Assembly (NCBI RefSeq): GCF_041379765.1
Contig: NZ_CP166919.1
Location: 1,054,001 to 1,118,000 of the forward strand
Source: Thalassotalea sp. Sam97
GTDB taxonomy: Bacteria > Pseudomonadota > Gammaproteobacteria > Enterobacterales > Alteromonadaceae
DNA length: 64,000 nucleotides
Reading direction: 5' to 3'
In this document: positions 1-9,436 of the stretch, one piece after another
Layout of the letters: every line of letters starts with the position of its first letter
How positions within the stretch are numbered: the first letter of the stretch is position 1
Position numbers and translations under genes: made by a program
The notes under the pieces: model-generated
What the model was told of the DNA's origin: nothing
Databases searched by the model: none
What the model saw: only the letters and a program-made list of their open reading frames with translations

Positions 1-2838
1 CCAGTGGAAATAGCCCTGCAACAAATGCCACAACTAAAGCGCTTAACATCAGTGTCTAAACCCGGTGTTTCAGAGGTTATGGTGGAGATCAAATCGCATT
101 ACGACGGCGATACCTTACCGCAAATTTGGGATGAATTAAGAAAACGCCTGACTGACCTAAAACCGCGTTTACCTAAAGGCACCGGAGCACCGCAAGTCTA
201 TGACGATTTTGGTGAAGTCTATGGTTTATATTTTGCGTTAACTGCGCCAGACTTTAGCGCTCGTGAAATGCGCGAATTCGCGCGTATTATTCGTCGTGAT
301 CTGCTCACCGTAGAGGGCGTCGCCAAAGTCGAGGTGACCGGTGTAACCCAAGAACAAATTGTCGCTTATATGGATCCCAACCATATAGCCGGGTTAGGTT
401 TGTCATTTCCTGATGTGGTTAACTTACTTGCTAATAACTTGCAACCCGCACCTGGGGCGCGGATTCGCGTTGAAGATAAAAAGGTGCGCATTATCGTTGA
501 AGAGCCCACCAGTAGCATCGACGAAATTAACCAGCTAACATTGGTTGCGCCTGGCACCAATAGTGCCACTAAATTACAAGATATTGCTCGCATGGTCATA
601 GAGCCTGTCGATGTGCAGCGCAGTATCATTCGTTATAACGGCAGCCCAGCGATAACGTTAGCCGTTGCAGCGATCAGTGATGTCAATATTGTTGAAGTGG
701 GGCAACGTGTTGATGTGAAAATTGCGGAGATATTAGCGAGTTTGCCACTGGGAATTGAATTGCAGCCAATATACAACCAGGCCAGCATTGTAGATGAAGC
801 CGTAGGCGGTTTTATCATGAATTTGTTTATGTCTGTGGCCGTCGTTGTGATCACCCTATGTATTTTTATGGGCTGGCGTTCAGGTATTGTGGTTGGGTCG
901 ATATTGCTGGTGACCGTAATGGGTACCATATTGATCATGTGGCTAATGAACTTACAACTACAAAGGATTTCTTTAGGTGCCATGGTTATTGCCATGGGGA
1001 TGTTGGTAGACAATGCCATTGTTGTAGCCGAAGGTATGATGTTACGCATGCGCCAAGGCAAAAACGCCATTGAAGCCGCGAGCTTTATTGTTAAACGCAC
1101 CCAATGGCCGTTGCTTGGGGCAACGGTTATCGGTATTGCTGCGTTCTCGGGCATTGGCTTGTCTGATGACGCCACGGGTGAATTCCTCTACTCGTTGTTC
1201 GCAGTGATCATGATTTCCTTGTTGTTGAGCTGGGTATTAGCGGTATTGGTCACGCCACTATTTGGTTCGTATTTATATCAGCAAGGCACAGGTCAAGAAG
1301 AATCATCACAAGGTTTTTTACTGAGCGGCTACCGAAAATTTTTACGGCTAGCTTTAGCGCATCGTTGGTTAACGGTGGTGTTTTTGGTTGCCGTGACAGT
1401 CATTGCCTATGCAAGTTTTGGTAAGTTAAAGCAAGGCTTTTTCCCGCCATCTAATACACCTATCTTTTTTATGCATTATTGGGGACCGCAAGATCAGGAT
1501 ATCCGCACCACCAACAGCATAATGGAGCGAGCAGAGGAGTTGGTATTAGCACAAGAAAACGTTGACTCGGTGGCAAGTTTTGTCGGTCAAGGCGCGAGTC
1601 GTTTTACCTTAACTTATGGGCCAGAATCAAGCAATGAAAGCTATGGCTTGTTGTTAATTCGAGCCAAAGATCCAAGTTTCATTGACGAGCTCGGCCGCAC
1701 TTTACTTTCCGAGCTTAAGCAACTGGACTTTAATTCCAATGTCTATCTTGAGCGCATGCAGTTTGGACCCAGTAATGGCGCCAAACTGGCGGCGAGATTC
1801 TCCGGACCAGATGCGGACGTGCTGCGCGACCTTGCTGAGCAAGCGATGGTTATTTTGCGAAACGATCAGCAAGTACGCGATATTCGTCATAACTGGCGAG
1901 AAAAGGGCAAAGCGCTGAATGGTCATTACGATAAAATTAATGCCGGTATCTCAGCGATATCGCGATCAGATTTTAATGATGCCATTCAATACGCCAGCTC
2001 AGGCTTACAGCTTGGTAGCTTACAAGATGGTGATTACACCTACAAAATCATGGCAAAAATGGCTAACGCTGATGATAACGAAATCGCCGCCATTGAAAAT
2101 GCCCTGGTTTGGTCGTCGCAACAACGCCAATACGTGCCATTTAGACAGGTGTCGACAGGACTTGAGTTAGTTAGCGAAGAAGTGCGTATTCAACGTCGTG
2201 ATCGGGTGCGTAATATCACCGTGTTTGCTGATCCGGGTTTTAACGAAACAGCCGGCGCTGCACTAGACCGTGTCCGCCCGCAAATCGAGGCGATTAAATT
2301 ACCTGCCGGTTATTCATTAGATTGGGGCGGTGAATTTGAAGCACAAAAAGATGCGCAAAAGGCTTTAGGACAAGGCTTACCTGCTGGCTTTTTAGCGATG
2401 CTGATCATCTCCATCTTGCTGTTTGGACAGGCAAGACAACCGTTGATTATTTGGCTTGTGGTGCCGATGGCCGTGGTGGGTGTTGTCGCTGGTTTATATG
2501 TAACTGACTTACCCTTTGGCTTTATGGCACTGCTTGGCTTTTTAAGTTTATTCGGTATGCTGATAAAGAATGCCATTGTTTTACTTGAAGAAATCGACTT
2601 GCAGCGCCAAGAGCTTGATGACGACAAAACCGCTATTGTCGAGGCCAGCGTCAGTCGTTTACGTCCTGTATCGCTGGCGGCAATCACCACTATTTTAGGT
2701 ATGGCCCCACTATTAAGTGACGCATTCTTTGCCGATATGTCAGTGACCATAATGGGCGGTTTAGCATTTGCCACCATACTGACACTTATCGCAGTACCGG
2801 TGTTGTACGCGTTACTTTATAGGATTCGGTATCGTTAA
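1..2838 (+). CDS. RND efflux transporter permease, 5' end outside window
   Basis: Inner-membrane permease of a tripartite proton-driven efflux pump (AcrB/HAE superfamily). About 945 codons are visible and the frame is open at base 1. Relatives carry roughly 70 more N-terminal residues (TM1 and the first porter segment), so the GTG at 4 is not the true start. The visible part has porter segments, a first TM block near residues 265-440 with GMLVDNAIVVAEG, and a second TM block near 790-944 with FGMLIKNAIVLLEE. The first Asp of the usual TM4 Asp-Asp pair and the TM10 Lys are kept; the second Asp is Asn, as seen in some subfamilies. The adaptor gene is probably just upstream, outside the window. 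The substrate cannot be told from sequence. Confidence 0.9.
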   Translation, partial: PVEIALQQMPQLKRLTSVSKPGVSEVMVEIKSHYDGDTLPQIWDELRKRLTDLKPRLPKGTGAPQVYDDFGEVYGLYFALTAPDFSAREMREFARIIRRDLLTVEGVAKVEVTGVTQEQIVAYMDPNHIAGLGLSFPDVVNLLANNLQPAPGARIRVEDKKVRIIVEEPTSSIDEINQLTLVAPGTNSATKLQDIARMVIEPVDVQRSIIRYNGSPAITLAVAAISDVNIVEVGQRVDVKIAEILASLPLGIELQPIYNQASIVDEAVGGFIMNLFMSVAVVVITLCIFMGWRSGIVVGSILLVTVMGTILIMWLMNLQLQRISLGAMVIAMGMLVDNAIVVAEGMMLRMRQGKNAIEAASFIVKRTQWPLLGATVIGIAAFSGIGLSDDATGEFLYSLFAVIMISLLLSWVLAVLVTPLFGSYLYQQGTGQEESSQGFLLSGYRKFLRLALAHRWLTVVFLVAVTVIAYASFGKLKQGFFPPSNTPIFFMHYWGPQDQDIRTTNSIMERAEELVLAQENVDSVASFVGQGASRFTLTYGPESSNESYGLLLIRAKDPSFIDELGRTLLSELKQLDFNSNVYLERMQFGPSNGAKLAARFSGPDADVLRDLAEQAMVILRNDQQVRDIRHNWREKGKALNGHYDKINAGISAISRSDFNDAIQYASSGLQLGSLQDGDYTYKIMAKMANADDNEIAAIENALVWSSQQRQYVPFRQVSTGLELVSEEVRIQRRDRVRNITVFADPGFNETAGAALDRVRPQIEAIKLPAGYSLDWGGEFEAQKDAQKALGQGLPAGFLAMLIISILLFGQARQPLIIWLVVPMAVVGVVAGLYVTDLPFGFMALLGFLSLFGMLIKNAIVLLEEIDLQRQELDDDKTAIVEASVSRLRPVSLAAITTILGMAPLLSDAFFADMSVTIMGGLAFATILTLIAVPVLYALLYRIRYR

Positions 2839-2865
2839 TACCTCAACGCGTTAAATCAAAGGATT

Positions 2866-3142
2866 AAAAGAGCTAGCTAGAGCGTGTTGATCTTTCAGGG
2901 TTAAATTTTGTTCGAATTAAATGCATTTTTATCGCGGCACTTGTGATACGCATAGTTATTCTACGCACAGAGCAAGTAACAATGAAAAAATGCATTTAAA
3001 CGAATCCAAAGGACAGCTTCTGTGACGCCTTTCTACTGTGTTATCAATCACTTATGTGGATTAACCACACAACATACGTTCTGCCTTGTATAAAAACAAC
3101 CTCAAAAGATCAACACGCTCTAGATATTTTGCTAGCTCTTTT
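2866..3142 (+). terminator. Intrinsic terminator split by a MITE
   Basis: AAAAGAGCTAGC (2866-2877) and GCTAGCTCTTTT (3131-3142, followed by more T) are perfect 12-base complements. They would form a terminator hairpin with a 10-base loop if the element at 2881-3119 and one CTAG copy were removed. It sits just after the RND gene stop, so this was probably that gene's terminator. The arms are now about 250 bases apart. Confidence 0.6.
2881..3119. mobile_element. MITE-like element, 239 bp, with long terminal inverted repeats
   Basis: The ends AGCGTGTTGATCTTT (2881-2895) and AAAGATCAACACGCT (3105-3119) are perfect inverted repeats flanked by CTAG on both sides (2877-2880, 3120-3123), which fits a 4-bp target duplication, although CTAG is itself palindromic. 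An inner inverted repeat runs around 2911-2930 and 2985-3005 (TTCGAATTAAATGCATTTTT against its near complement). There is no transposase gene, so movement would need an enzyme supplied elsewhere. Short open frames inside are not credible genes. Confidence 0.7.
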
Positions 3143-3285
3143 TTGTGTCCTAGGTCTACAACCCCTAGTTTGGCATACTCGATATTCTATGTTGACATCA
3201 ATTAGCCATTGCCTTGTGCGATGCTATGTTTTAACTTGAAATTTCGTTAGAGAAAATACCACGAGATAAAAACATTACGATAAGC

Positions 3286-3759
3286 ATGGAAGTTAAAATA
3301 CAAAAAGACGATCTAAGTAGTGGCTTAGTTGCTAAATTACTCAATGCACATTTACAAGAAATGCACAGGTATTCGCCGCCTGAAAGCATACACGCATTAG
3401 ATACTGAAAAATTAATGGATCCAGCCGTGACCTTTTGGTCTGCGATTATTGATAACAATCTCGCCGCCTGTGGTGCGTTAAAACAGCTCTCACCTGATTA
3501 TGGCGAGATAAAGTCGATGAAAACCGATGAACGCTATTTACGCAAGGGGCTTGCTGCTAAGCTATTGACTGAAATTATTGTTGAGGCAGAAAAACGCTCG
3601 TATAAGCGCGTTAGTTTAGAGACGGGCAGTAATGATGCTTTTAAACCAGCCATTGCCATGTACGAGAGGTTTGGCTTTGTTGAATGTGGTCCGTTTGGCG
3701 ATTACCAGCCAGATCCCTACAGTAAGTTTTTTACTAAAGCTCTTGGTTCAAGTAGCTAA
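3286..3759 (+). CDS. GNAT family N-acetyltransferase, YsnE-like
   Basis: A 157-residue GNAT-fold enzyme predicted to move an acetyl group from acetyl-CoA to an amine. The N-terminal half has SPPESIHALD followed by VTFW, a pattern I associate with YsnE-like acetyltransferases. Next come the acetyl-CoA loop region (YLRKGLAAKLL, about residues 85-95) and the C-terminal AIAMYERFGF strand-helix typical of GNATs. It stands alone between the MITE and a bidirectional terminator. The natural substrate cannot be inferred. The ATG at 3286 gives normal family length, but the upstream ribosome binding site is weak. Confidence 0.8.
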   Translation: MEVKIQKDDLSSGLVAKLLNAHLQEMHRYSPPESIHALDTEKLMDPAVTFWSAIIDNNLAACGALKQLSPDYGEIKSMKTDERYLRKGLAAKLLTEIIVEAEKRSYKRVSLETGSNDAFKPAIAMYERFGFVECGPFGDYQPDPYSKFFTKALGSSS

Positions 3760-3802
3760 GGCCTGTTGATTTAACGACTTAAAGTCGTAAACAGCTTATA
3801 CA

Positions 3803-3845
3803 AAAAGAGGATTATGCTTTCAAATTTATCGCACAATCCTCTTTT
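3803..3845. terminator. Bidirectional terminator between GNAT gene and liuE
   Basis: Stem AAAAGAGGATT (3803-3813) and AATCCTCTTTT (3835-3845) with an A-run before and T-run after, so it can stop transcripts from both the acetyltransferase gene (plus) and the liu operon (minus). A smaller hairpin with arms ACGACTT and AAGTCGT lies just upstream near 3774-3788. Confidence 0.75.
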
Positions 3846-3914
3846 ATGTCACTTATCTCAACCGTTAAACAATCGGCTGGCTTTTCGCCAATACGCTTAA
3901 GGTCGAGTTATAAG

Positions 3915-4841
3915 CTACCCTTGTTTCGCCCGCATCGCATTGGAGACTTTGGAAACAGGGTCGCGGCCTAAGGTGTCGCTAATAAACCAACCAGCTAGAA
4001 GCAATTTGTTTAAGTCAATACCGTGTTCAATGCCAAGGCCACTGAGCATATACACCACATCTTCGCTAGCAACATTACCTGACGCGCCTTTAGCGTATGG
4101 GCAACCGCCTAGGCCGGCAACGGCACTGTCGATAACAGCAATACCCATTTGTAAGGCAGCATATATGTTGGCAAGTGCTTGGCCGTAGGTGTCATGAAAG
4201 TGCACAGCAAGGTGTTTAATAGGTACTTCCTTACTAACGGCGCTAAGCATAGCTTGGACACTAGCAGGCGTGCCTACACCTATCGTGTCACCTAGGGATA
4301 TTTCATAACAGCCCATCGCAAATAATGCTTTAGCAACCTTGGCGACTTGCTCTGGGGCAATGTCACCTTCATAGGGGCAACCGACTACGCAAGAGACATA
4401 GCCACGGACTTTGATGCCACGAGCTTTGGCAGCATCAACAACTGGTTGGAAGCGCGCGAGTGATTCTTCAATCGAGCAATTAATATTCTTTTGGCTAAAG
4501 CTTTCTGATGCTGCGCCAAATATAGCGACTTCATCAACGCCAACAGCCACAGCGGCATCAAAACCTCTAAGGTTTGGGGTTAGCGCTGCATACGTAACCC
4601 CCGATTTTCGTGTTAGCTGGCTGAATATATCGCCAGAAGTCGCCATTTGTGGCACCCATTTCGGTGACACAAAGCTGCCACTTTCGATATAGCCAACACC
4701 GGCATCAGCAAGCATGTTAATGAGCGTTAGTTTATCGTTTAACTCAATTAACTGCGCTTCGTTTTGCAAGCCATCGCGTGGACCAACTTCAACGATTCGA
4801 ACCTTACTTGGCAGAGCAGTTACGTTGTTTGCAATCTTCAT
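3915..4841 (-). CDS. liuE: Hydroxymethylglutaryl-CoA lyase (LiuE)
   Basis: Cleaves 3-hydroxy-3-methylglutaryl-CoA to acetoacetate and acetyl-CoA, the last step of leucine breakdown in the cytoplasm. The 308-residue protein shows the TIM-barrel start EVGPRDGLQNE near residue 15 and the signature loop GGCPYAKGASGNVASED with the catalytic Cys. The start at 4841 (MKIANNV) is chosen because AGGAG lies 5-6 bases upstream; a longer reading to 4946 would run into liuD and adds a poor N-terminus. Last gene of the liu operon, 19 bases after liuD. Its acetoacetate product would be used by the ScoAB enzyme encoded at 35.7-37.1 kb. Confidence 0.95.
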   Translation of the reverse strand: MKIANNVTALPSKVRIVEVGPRDGLQNEAQLIELNDKLTLINMLADAGVGYIESGSFVSPKWVPQMATSGDIFSQLTRKSGVTYAALTPNLRGFDAAVAVGVDEVAIFGAASESFSQKNINCSIEESLARFQPVVDAAKARGIKVRGYVSCVVGCPYEGDIAPEQVAKVAKALFAMGCYEISLGDTIGVGTPASVQAMLSAVSKEVPIKHLAVHFHDTYGQALANIYAALQMGIAVIDSAVAGLGGCPYAKGASGNVASEDVVYMLSGLGIEHGIDLNKLLLAGWFISDTLGRDPVSKVSNAMRAKQG

Positions 4842-4860
4842 TAGTACTCCTGCTGCTCGG

Positions 4861-6873
4861 TTATTGCTGTGGGGCTGGGCTAAATGATAGTAACTCAGCG
4901 CCGCCATCGACCATATCACCGGCAGCGAAATAGAACTCATCGACAACGCCGTCAGCTGGTGCTTTGATGGTATGTTCCATTTTCATCGCTTCCATAATCA
5001 ATAACGGCTGCCCCTTTTCAACCGAGCTACCCGCTTCGACAAGCAAGGTTACCATGGTACCGTTCATTGGCGCTGTTAAACCGCCGTGCTGTTCCGCTTC
5101 GCTGTCATCACCCATATCGATGGCTGTAAGGTTAAAGTGAATAACACCTGTATCGGCAAACAAGCTAAATTGTTGCTCGTTTTCAGCAATTCTAAAACGT
5201 CGACGATGACCGTTAATCGTCGCGATTAGCTCATCACCAACAACCTCACCTTGTGCATCAAATACGTTATCGGCAATGCGTATTAAATAGTGAGTTGCAC
5301 TGCCCGAACCTCGAATTTCCACTTCAACTGGTACACAATTGTTGTTCACATCGACGCTAAAGCGATTAATACTCGCTTCATTTAAACGCCAGCTATTGCT
5401 GTTGTTCCAAGGTGAGGTGATATCGCGCTGGTTATGTAAACACGACCCTGGTTGTTGCTGGTGTAATTGCAAAAATAGTGCGGCAATAACCTGTTCATCT
5501 TCCATAACGTGACGATCATTGTGGAAAATACTGTCTTTGTGTTTTTCGATAAAGCCTGTATCTAGGTCGGCCTCAACAAAAGCAGAGCAGGTCGCCAAAT
5601 TGAAGAGAAAATCGATATTGGTGGTTACCCCTTTAATGCGATATTCACGCAATGCTTTTTGCAAACGCTGTAGAGCACGGTCGCGGTTTTCATCCCATAC
5701 AATAAGTTTGGCAATCATTGGGTCGTAAAACACGCTAACATCATCGCCTTGGCGAACACCGGTATCAACACGAACGTATTTACTTTCATCTGGTGTTTGT
5801 AAAAAACTTAGCTGCCCGGTTGCTGGTAAAAAATCGTTATTGGCATCTTCGGCGTAAATACGCGCTTCAAAGGCGTGACCTGAAATCGCCAATTCATGCT
5901 GCTGACAAGGGAGTGGTTGGTTAGCTGCAACTCGCAATTGCCATTCGACCAAATCCTGATTGGTAATTTTTTCAGTAACCGGATGCTCTACTTGCAAACG
6001 GGTATTCATTTCCATGAAGTAGAAACTGTTGTCGACATCTAATAAGAACTCAACCGTACCGGCACCTTGATAGCCAATCGCTTTCGCTGCTTGAATAGCT
6101 GCTTCGCCCATCTGCTGGCGGAGTTCATCGTTAAGACCCGGGGCTGGCGCTTCTTCAATAACTTTTTGATGACGGCGTTGTACCGAGCAATCACGTTCAA
6201 ATAAGTACACAGCATTACCGTGGTTATCGCAGAACACTTGGATCTCAACGTGGCGCGGCTGGGTAAGGTACTTTTCAACTAACATGCGATCGTCAGCAAA
6301 CGATGACATAGCTTCGCGTTTTGCTGCAGCAAGTTCGGCTGCAAATTCAGTTTGTGACCAAACTTGGCGCATACCTTTACCACCGCCGCCAGCGGTTGCT
6401 TTTAATAGCACAGGGTAGCCCATGTCATCAGCGGCGGCTTTTAATATCGATTCTGATTGGTCGTCACCATGATACCCTGGTACTAATGGTACATTGGCTT
6501 GTTCCATGATCTGCTTGGCGGCAGATTTTGAGCCCATCGCGTCAATCGCTGCAACGGGGGGGCCAATAAAGGTAATGTTGTTGGCGGCACACAAGCGACA
6601 AAACTCGCTATTTTCAGATAAAAAACCGTATCCTGGGTGAATGGCTTCGGCACCAGTTTGGATGGCAGCTTCGATGACTTTGTCAGCATCTAAATAACTT
6701 TCTCTAGATGGTGACTTGCCAATGTAAACGGCTTCGTCAGCCATATTCACATGCATTGCATCGCGGTCAGCATCAGAGTATACAGCAACGGTTAAAATGC
6801 CCATATCACGAGCGGTACGCATAACACGGCAGGCAATTTCACCGCGGTTGGCAATTAATATTTTTTTAAACAT
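4861..6873 (-). CDS. liuD: Methylcrotonyl-CoA carboxylase biotin-carrying subunit (LiuD)
   Basis: Alpha subunit of 3-methylcrotonyl-CoA carboxylase. It carboxylates its own biotin using ATP and bicarbonate, and LiuB transfers the carboxyl group to methylcrotonyl-CoA. The 670-residue chain has a biotin carboxylase domain from residue 1 (ILIANRGEIACR), the ATP-grasp glycine loop GGGGKGM near 165, the active-site stretch EMNTRLQVEHPVTE near 290, and a C-terminal biotinyl domain with MEAMKMEH, where the Lys carries biotin. The start at 6873 follows AGGAT by 8 bases; an upstream in-frame Met would overlap liuC and add 17 atypical residues. Confidence 0.95.
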   Translation of the reverse strand: MFKKILIANRGEIACRVMRTARDMGILTVAVYSDADRDAMHVNMADEAVYIGKSPSRESYLDADKVIEAAIQTGAEAIHPGYGFLSENSEFCRLCAANNITFIGPPVAAIDAMGSKSAAKQIMEQANVPLVPGYHGDDQSESILKAAADDMGYPVLLKATAGGGGKGMRQVWSQTEFAAELAAAKREAMSSFADDRMLVEKYLTQPRHVEIQVFCDNHGNAVYLFERDCSVQRRHQKVIEEAPAPGLNDELRQQMGEAAIQAAKAIGYQGAGTVEFLLDVDNSFYFMEMNTRLQVEHPVTEKITNQDLVEWQLRVAANQPLPCQQHELAISGHAFEARIYAEDANNDFLPATGQLSFLQTPDESKYVRVDTGVRQGDDVSVFYDPMIAKLIVWDENRDRALQRLQKALREYRIKGVTTNIDFLFNLATCSAFVEADLDTGFIEKHKDSIFHNDRHVMEDEQVIAALFLQLHQQQPGSCLHNQRDITSPWNNSNSWRLNEASINRFSVDVNNNCVPVEVEIRGSGSATHYLIRIADNVFDAQGEVVGDELIATINGHRRRFRIAENEQQFSLFADTGVIHFNLTAIDMGDDSEAEQHGGLTAPMNGTMVTLLVEAGSSVEKGQPLLIMEAMKMEHTIKAPADGVVDEFYFAAGDMVDGGAELLSFSPAPQQ

Positions 6874-6902
6874 AACGGATCCTAAAACCTTCGCTTTATG
6901 CT

Positions 6903-7748
6903 TTATGGTTGTTTGTTTTTCCATGCAGGTTGGCGCTTTTCAAAAAATGCTTGCAGGCCTTCTTGGCCTTCTTCACTTACACGAATTCGGGCAATGCGCT
7001 CACTGGTATCCTGCAAGAGGGCGTCATCTATGCTTTGCTGAGCAACATCAAACACTAATTGTTTGGCTTGTTGCACTGCAGCAGGACTGTTTGCCAATAT
7101 GGTTTGTACCATGGCATCGGTTGCTTCATCGAGGGCATCGGCTGCGACAACTTGATCGACCAACCCTAGCTGTTGAGCTTGTTCGGCAAAAAATCGCTCG
7201 GCGGTTTGAAAGTAACGGCGTGCGGCTTTTACGCCCATCGCTTGTACGACATAGGGGCTAATAGTGGCAGGGATCAAACCAAGTTTGACTTCCGATAAAC
7301 AAAAGCTGGCTTTATCGCTAGCAATGGCAATATCACAGCAACTTACTAAACCTACTGCACCACCAAACGCCGCACCTTGTACTTTGGCAATGGTTGGCTT
7401 TTGCAAAAAGTTAAGCTTTTTCAGCATGATCGCTAAGGCGTTTGCATCGGCTAAATTTTCATCATAGCTGTACGACGCCATGCGTTTCATCCAAGCAAGA
7501 TTGGCTCCTGCACTAAAGCTTTTGCCTTGTGCCGCTATTACCACCACGCGCACTTCAGCATGGGTATCTAGGTAATCAAACACTTGTGTTAAACGGGCAA
7601 TGATGACGTCATCAAAGGCATTATGTTTGTCTGGATTGGTTAGTGTTACAGTCGCTACGCCACGAGCATCGACAGCCACATCAACAAAATCTTGCGACAT
7701 TGGTAATGATGACTCAGTTGTTAGTGATTTGGAGAATGAGTTAGTCAT
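6903..7748 (-). CDS. liuC: Methylglutaconyl-CoA hydratase, crotonase family (LiuC)
   Basis: A 281-residue crotonase-fold enzyme predicted to hydrate 3-methylglutaconyl-CoA to HMG-CoA, linking LiuB/D to LiuE. It shows the oxyanion-hole motifs SFSAGANLAWM (near 70) and GAAFGGAVGLVSCCD (near 125) and the KLGLIPATISPYV stretch of this subgroup. Start at 7748 has GGGAGAG about 7 bases upstream; a later Met at residue 17 is possible, as most relatives begin nearer that position. Twelve bases separate it from liuB, consistent with one transcript. The exact substrate is inferred from operon position. Confidence 0.92.
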   Translation of the reverse strand: MTNSFSKSLTTESSLPMSQDFVDVAVDARGVATVTLTNPDKHNAFDDVIIARLTQVFDYLDTHAEVRVVVIAAQGKSFSAGANLAWMKRMASYSYDENLADANALAIMLKKLNFLQKPTIAKVQGAAFGGAVGLVSCCDIAIASDKASFCLSEVKLGLIPATISPYVVQAMGVKAARRYFQTAERFFAEQAQQLGLVDQVVAADALDEATDAMVQTILANSPAAVQQAKQLVFDVAQQSIDDALLQDTSERIARIRVSEEGQEGLQAFFEKRQPAWKNKQP

Positions 7749-7760
7749 TTGTCTCTCCCA

Positions 7761-9368
7761 TTACATTCTGAATACGCCAAATTGCGTATCTTCAATGTCT
7801 TTGTTTAAAGAGGCAGAAATCGCCAAACCTAATACATTGCGTGTCTCAGCAGGGTCAATAACACCATCATCCCATAAGCGTGCCGAGGCATAGTACGGGT
7901 GGCCTTGTTGTTCATAAATATCGACTATTGGTTTTTTAAAGGCTTGCTCTTCTTGCTCGCTCCAATCTTCGCCTTGTTTGGCTTTTTGATCGCGTTTCAC
8001 TTGGGCAAGAACACCGGCCGCTTGCTCACCACCCATTACCGAGATACGCGCGTTTGGCCACATAAACAAGAAGCGTGGATCGTAAGCTCGACCACACATA
8101 CCGTAATTACCGGCACCAAAGCTGCCGCCAATGAGTACGGTAAATTTAGGTACTTTAGCAGTGGCAACCGCGGTTACCATTTTCGCACCGTGTTTAGCGA
8201 TGCCACCAGCTTCATATTGCTGACCCACCATAAAACCAGTGATGTTTTGTAAAAACAACAGAGGAATTTTACGTTGTGCACATAGTTCAACAAAATGCGC
8301 ACCTTTTTGTGCCGACTCAGCAAATAAAATGCCGTTATTGGCTACGATGCCAACCGGGTAGCCAAAGATATGAGCAAAACCACATACTAACGTGGTGCCA
8401 TATAATGCCTTAAATTCGTCAAATTCGCTGCCATCAACGATGCGGGCGATAATTTCGCGAACATCGAACGGCTGACGCGAATCTTTCGGTACGATACCGT
8501 ATATTTCTTTACTGTCGTATTTCGGCTCAACCACGCTACGCGTAGCGACTTGTTGTGGCTTAATGCGATTTAAGTGTGATACTGAATTGCGCACTAATTG
8601 CAATGCGTGTTGATCGTTTTGCGCATAGTGATCAGCCACACCTGAAGTACGACAGTGCACATCCGCGCCGCCTAAATCTTCGGCTGACACTTCCTCACCT
8701 GTTGCCGCCTTCACTAGTGGAGGACCAGCAAGGAAAATAGTACCTTGTTCTTTTACGATAATAGACTCATCAGCCATAGCTGGCACATAGGCGCCACCAG
8801 CGGTACACGAGCCCATTACTGCGGCAATTTGCGGAATGTTCTTCGCCGACATATTAGCTTGGTTGAAAAAGATACGACCAAAGTGCTCACGATCTGGAAA
8901 CACTTCATCTTGGTTAGGTAAATTGGCACCACCAGAGTCCACCAGAGAGATACACGGTAAGTTGTTTTCTTCGGCAATGGTTTGTGCGCGCAAGTGTTTT
9001 TTCACCGTCAGCGGGTAATAAGTGCCGCCTTTAACCGTCGCATCATTAGCGATAATCACACATTCTTGACCACTGACACGACCAATACCGGTAATGATAC
9101 CAGCGCTTGGTACGTAATCGTCATAGACTTGATGTGCGGCTAACTGTGAAAATTCTAAAAATGGAGAACCAGGATCGAGTAGGTTGTAAACGCGATCACG
9201 TGGAAGTAATTTTCCTCGTGCGACATGGCGTTGACGTGATTTTTCATTGCCACCCAGCTTAATATTCGCCACAAGCTGATTTAAATCGTCAACCTGCGCT
9301 TGCATATGCTCAGCATTATCGGCAAATTCCTGGCAGCGGGTATTTATTTTGCTATTAATTACGGCCAC
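7761..9368 (-). CDS. liuB: Methylcrotonyl-CoA carboxylase carboxyltransferase subunit (LiuB)
   Basis: Beta subunit that moves the carboxyl group from biotin on LiuD to 3-methylcrotonyl-CoA. Two crotonase-like carboxyltransferase domains are visible, with GSCTAGGAYVPAM near residue 190 and GGSFGAGNYGMCGRAYDPRF near 420, typical of acyl-CoA carboxylases. A GTG start at 9368 (VAVINSKIN) is preferred to the Met 14 codons upstream because AAGGGGGC lies 6 bases before it and the resulting 535 residues match the family. Middle of the liuRABCDE operon. Confidence 0.95.
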   Translation of the reverse strand: MAVINSKINTRCQEFADNAEHMQAQVDDLNQLVANIKLGGNEKSRQRHVARGKLLPRDRVYNLLDPGSPFLEFSQLAAHQVYDDYVPSAGIITGIGRVSGQECVIIANDATVKGGTYYPLTVKKHLRAQTIAEENNLPCISLVDSGGANLPNQDEVFPDREHFGRIFFNQANMSAKNIPQIAAVMGSCTAGGAYVPAMADESIIVKEQGTIFLAGPPLVKAATGEEVSAEDLGGADVHCRTSGVADHYAQNDQHALQLVRNSVSHLNRIKPQQVATRSVVEPKYDSKEIYGIVPKDSRQPFDVREIIARIVDGSEFDEFKALYGTTLVCGFAHIFGYPVGIVANNGILFAESAQKGAHFVELCAQRKIPLLFLQNITGFMVGQQYEAGGIAKHGAKMVTAVATAKVPKFTVLIGGSFGAGNYGMCGRAYDPRFLFMWPNARISVMGGEQAAGVLAQVKRDQKAKQGEDWSEQEEQAFKKPIVDIYEQQGHPYYASARLWDDGVIDPAETRNVLGLAISASLNKDIEDTQFGVFRM

Positions 9369-9436
9369 GATGAGCCCCCTTAAATTCCGGTAACAAACGA
9401 AAAAGGGCAAAATGACTGCCCTTTAAGTTGATAGTG

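Noticed and set aside
3054..3239. 61-codon plus-strand frame after the RND gene
   Set aside because: It runs across the end of the MITE and beyond, lacks a ribosome binding site, and has no recognisable domain.
7899..8252. 117-codon plus-strand frame antisense to liuB
   Set aside because: It overlaps a well-conserved carboxyltransferase gene on the other strand and has no independent support.
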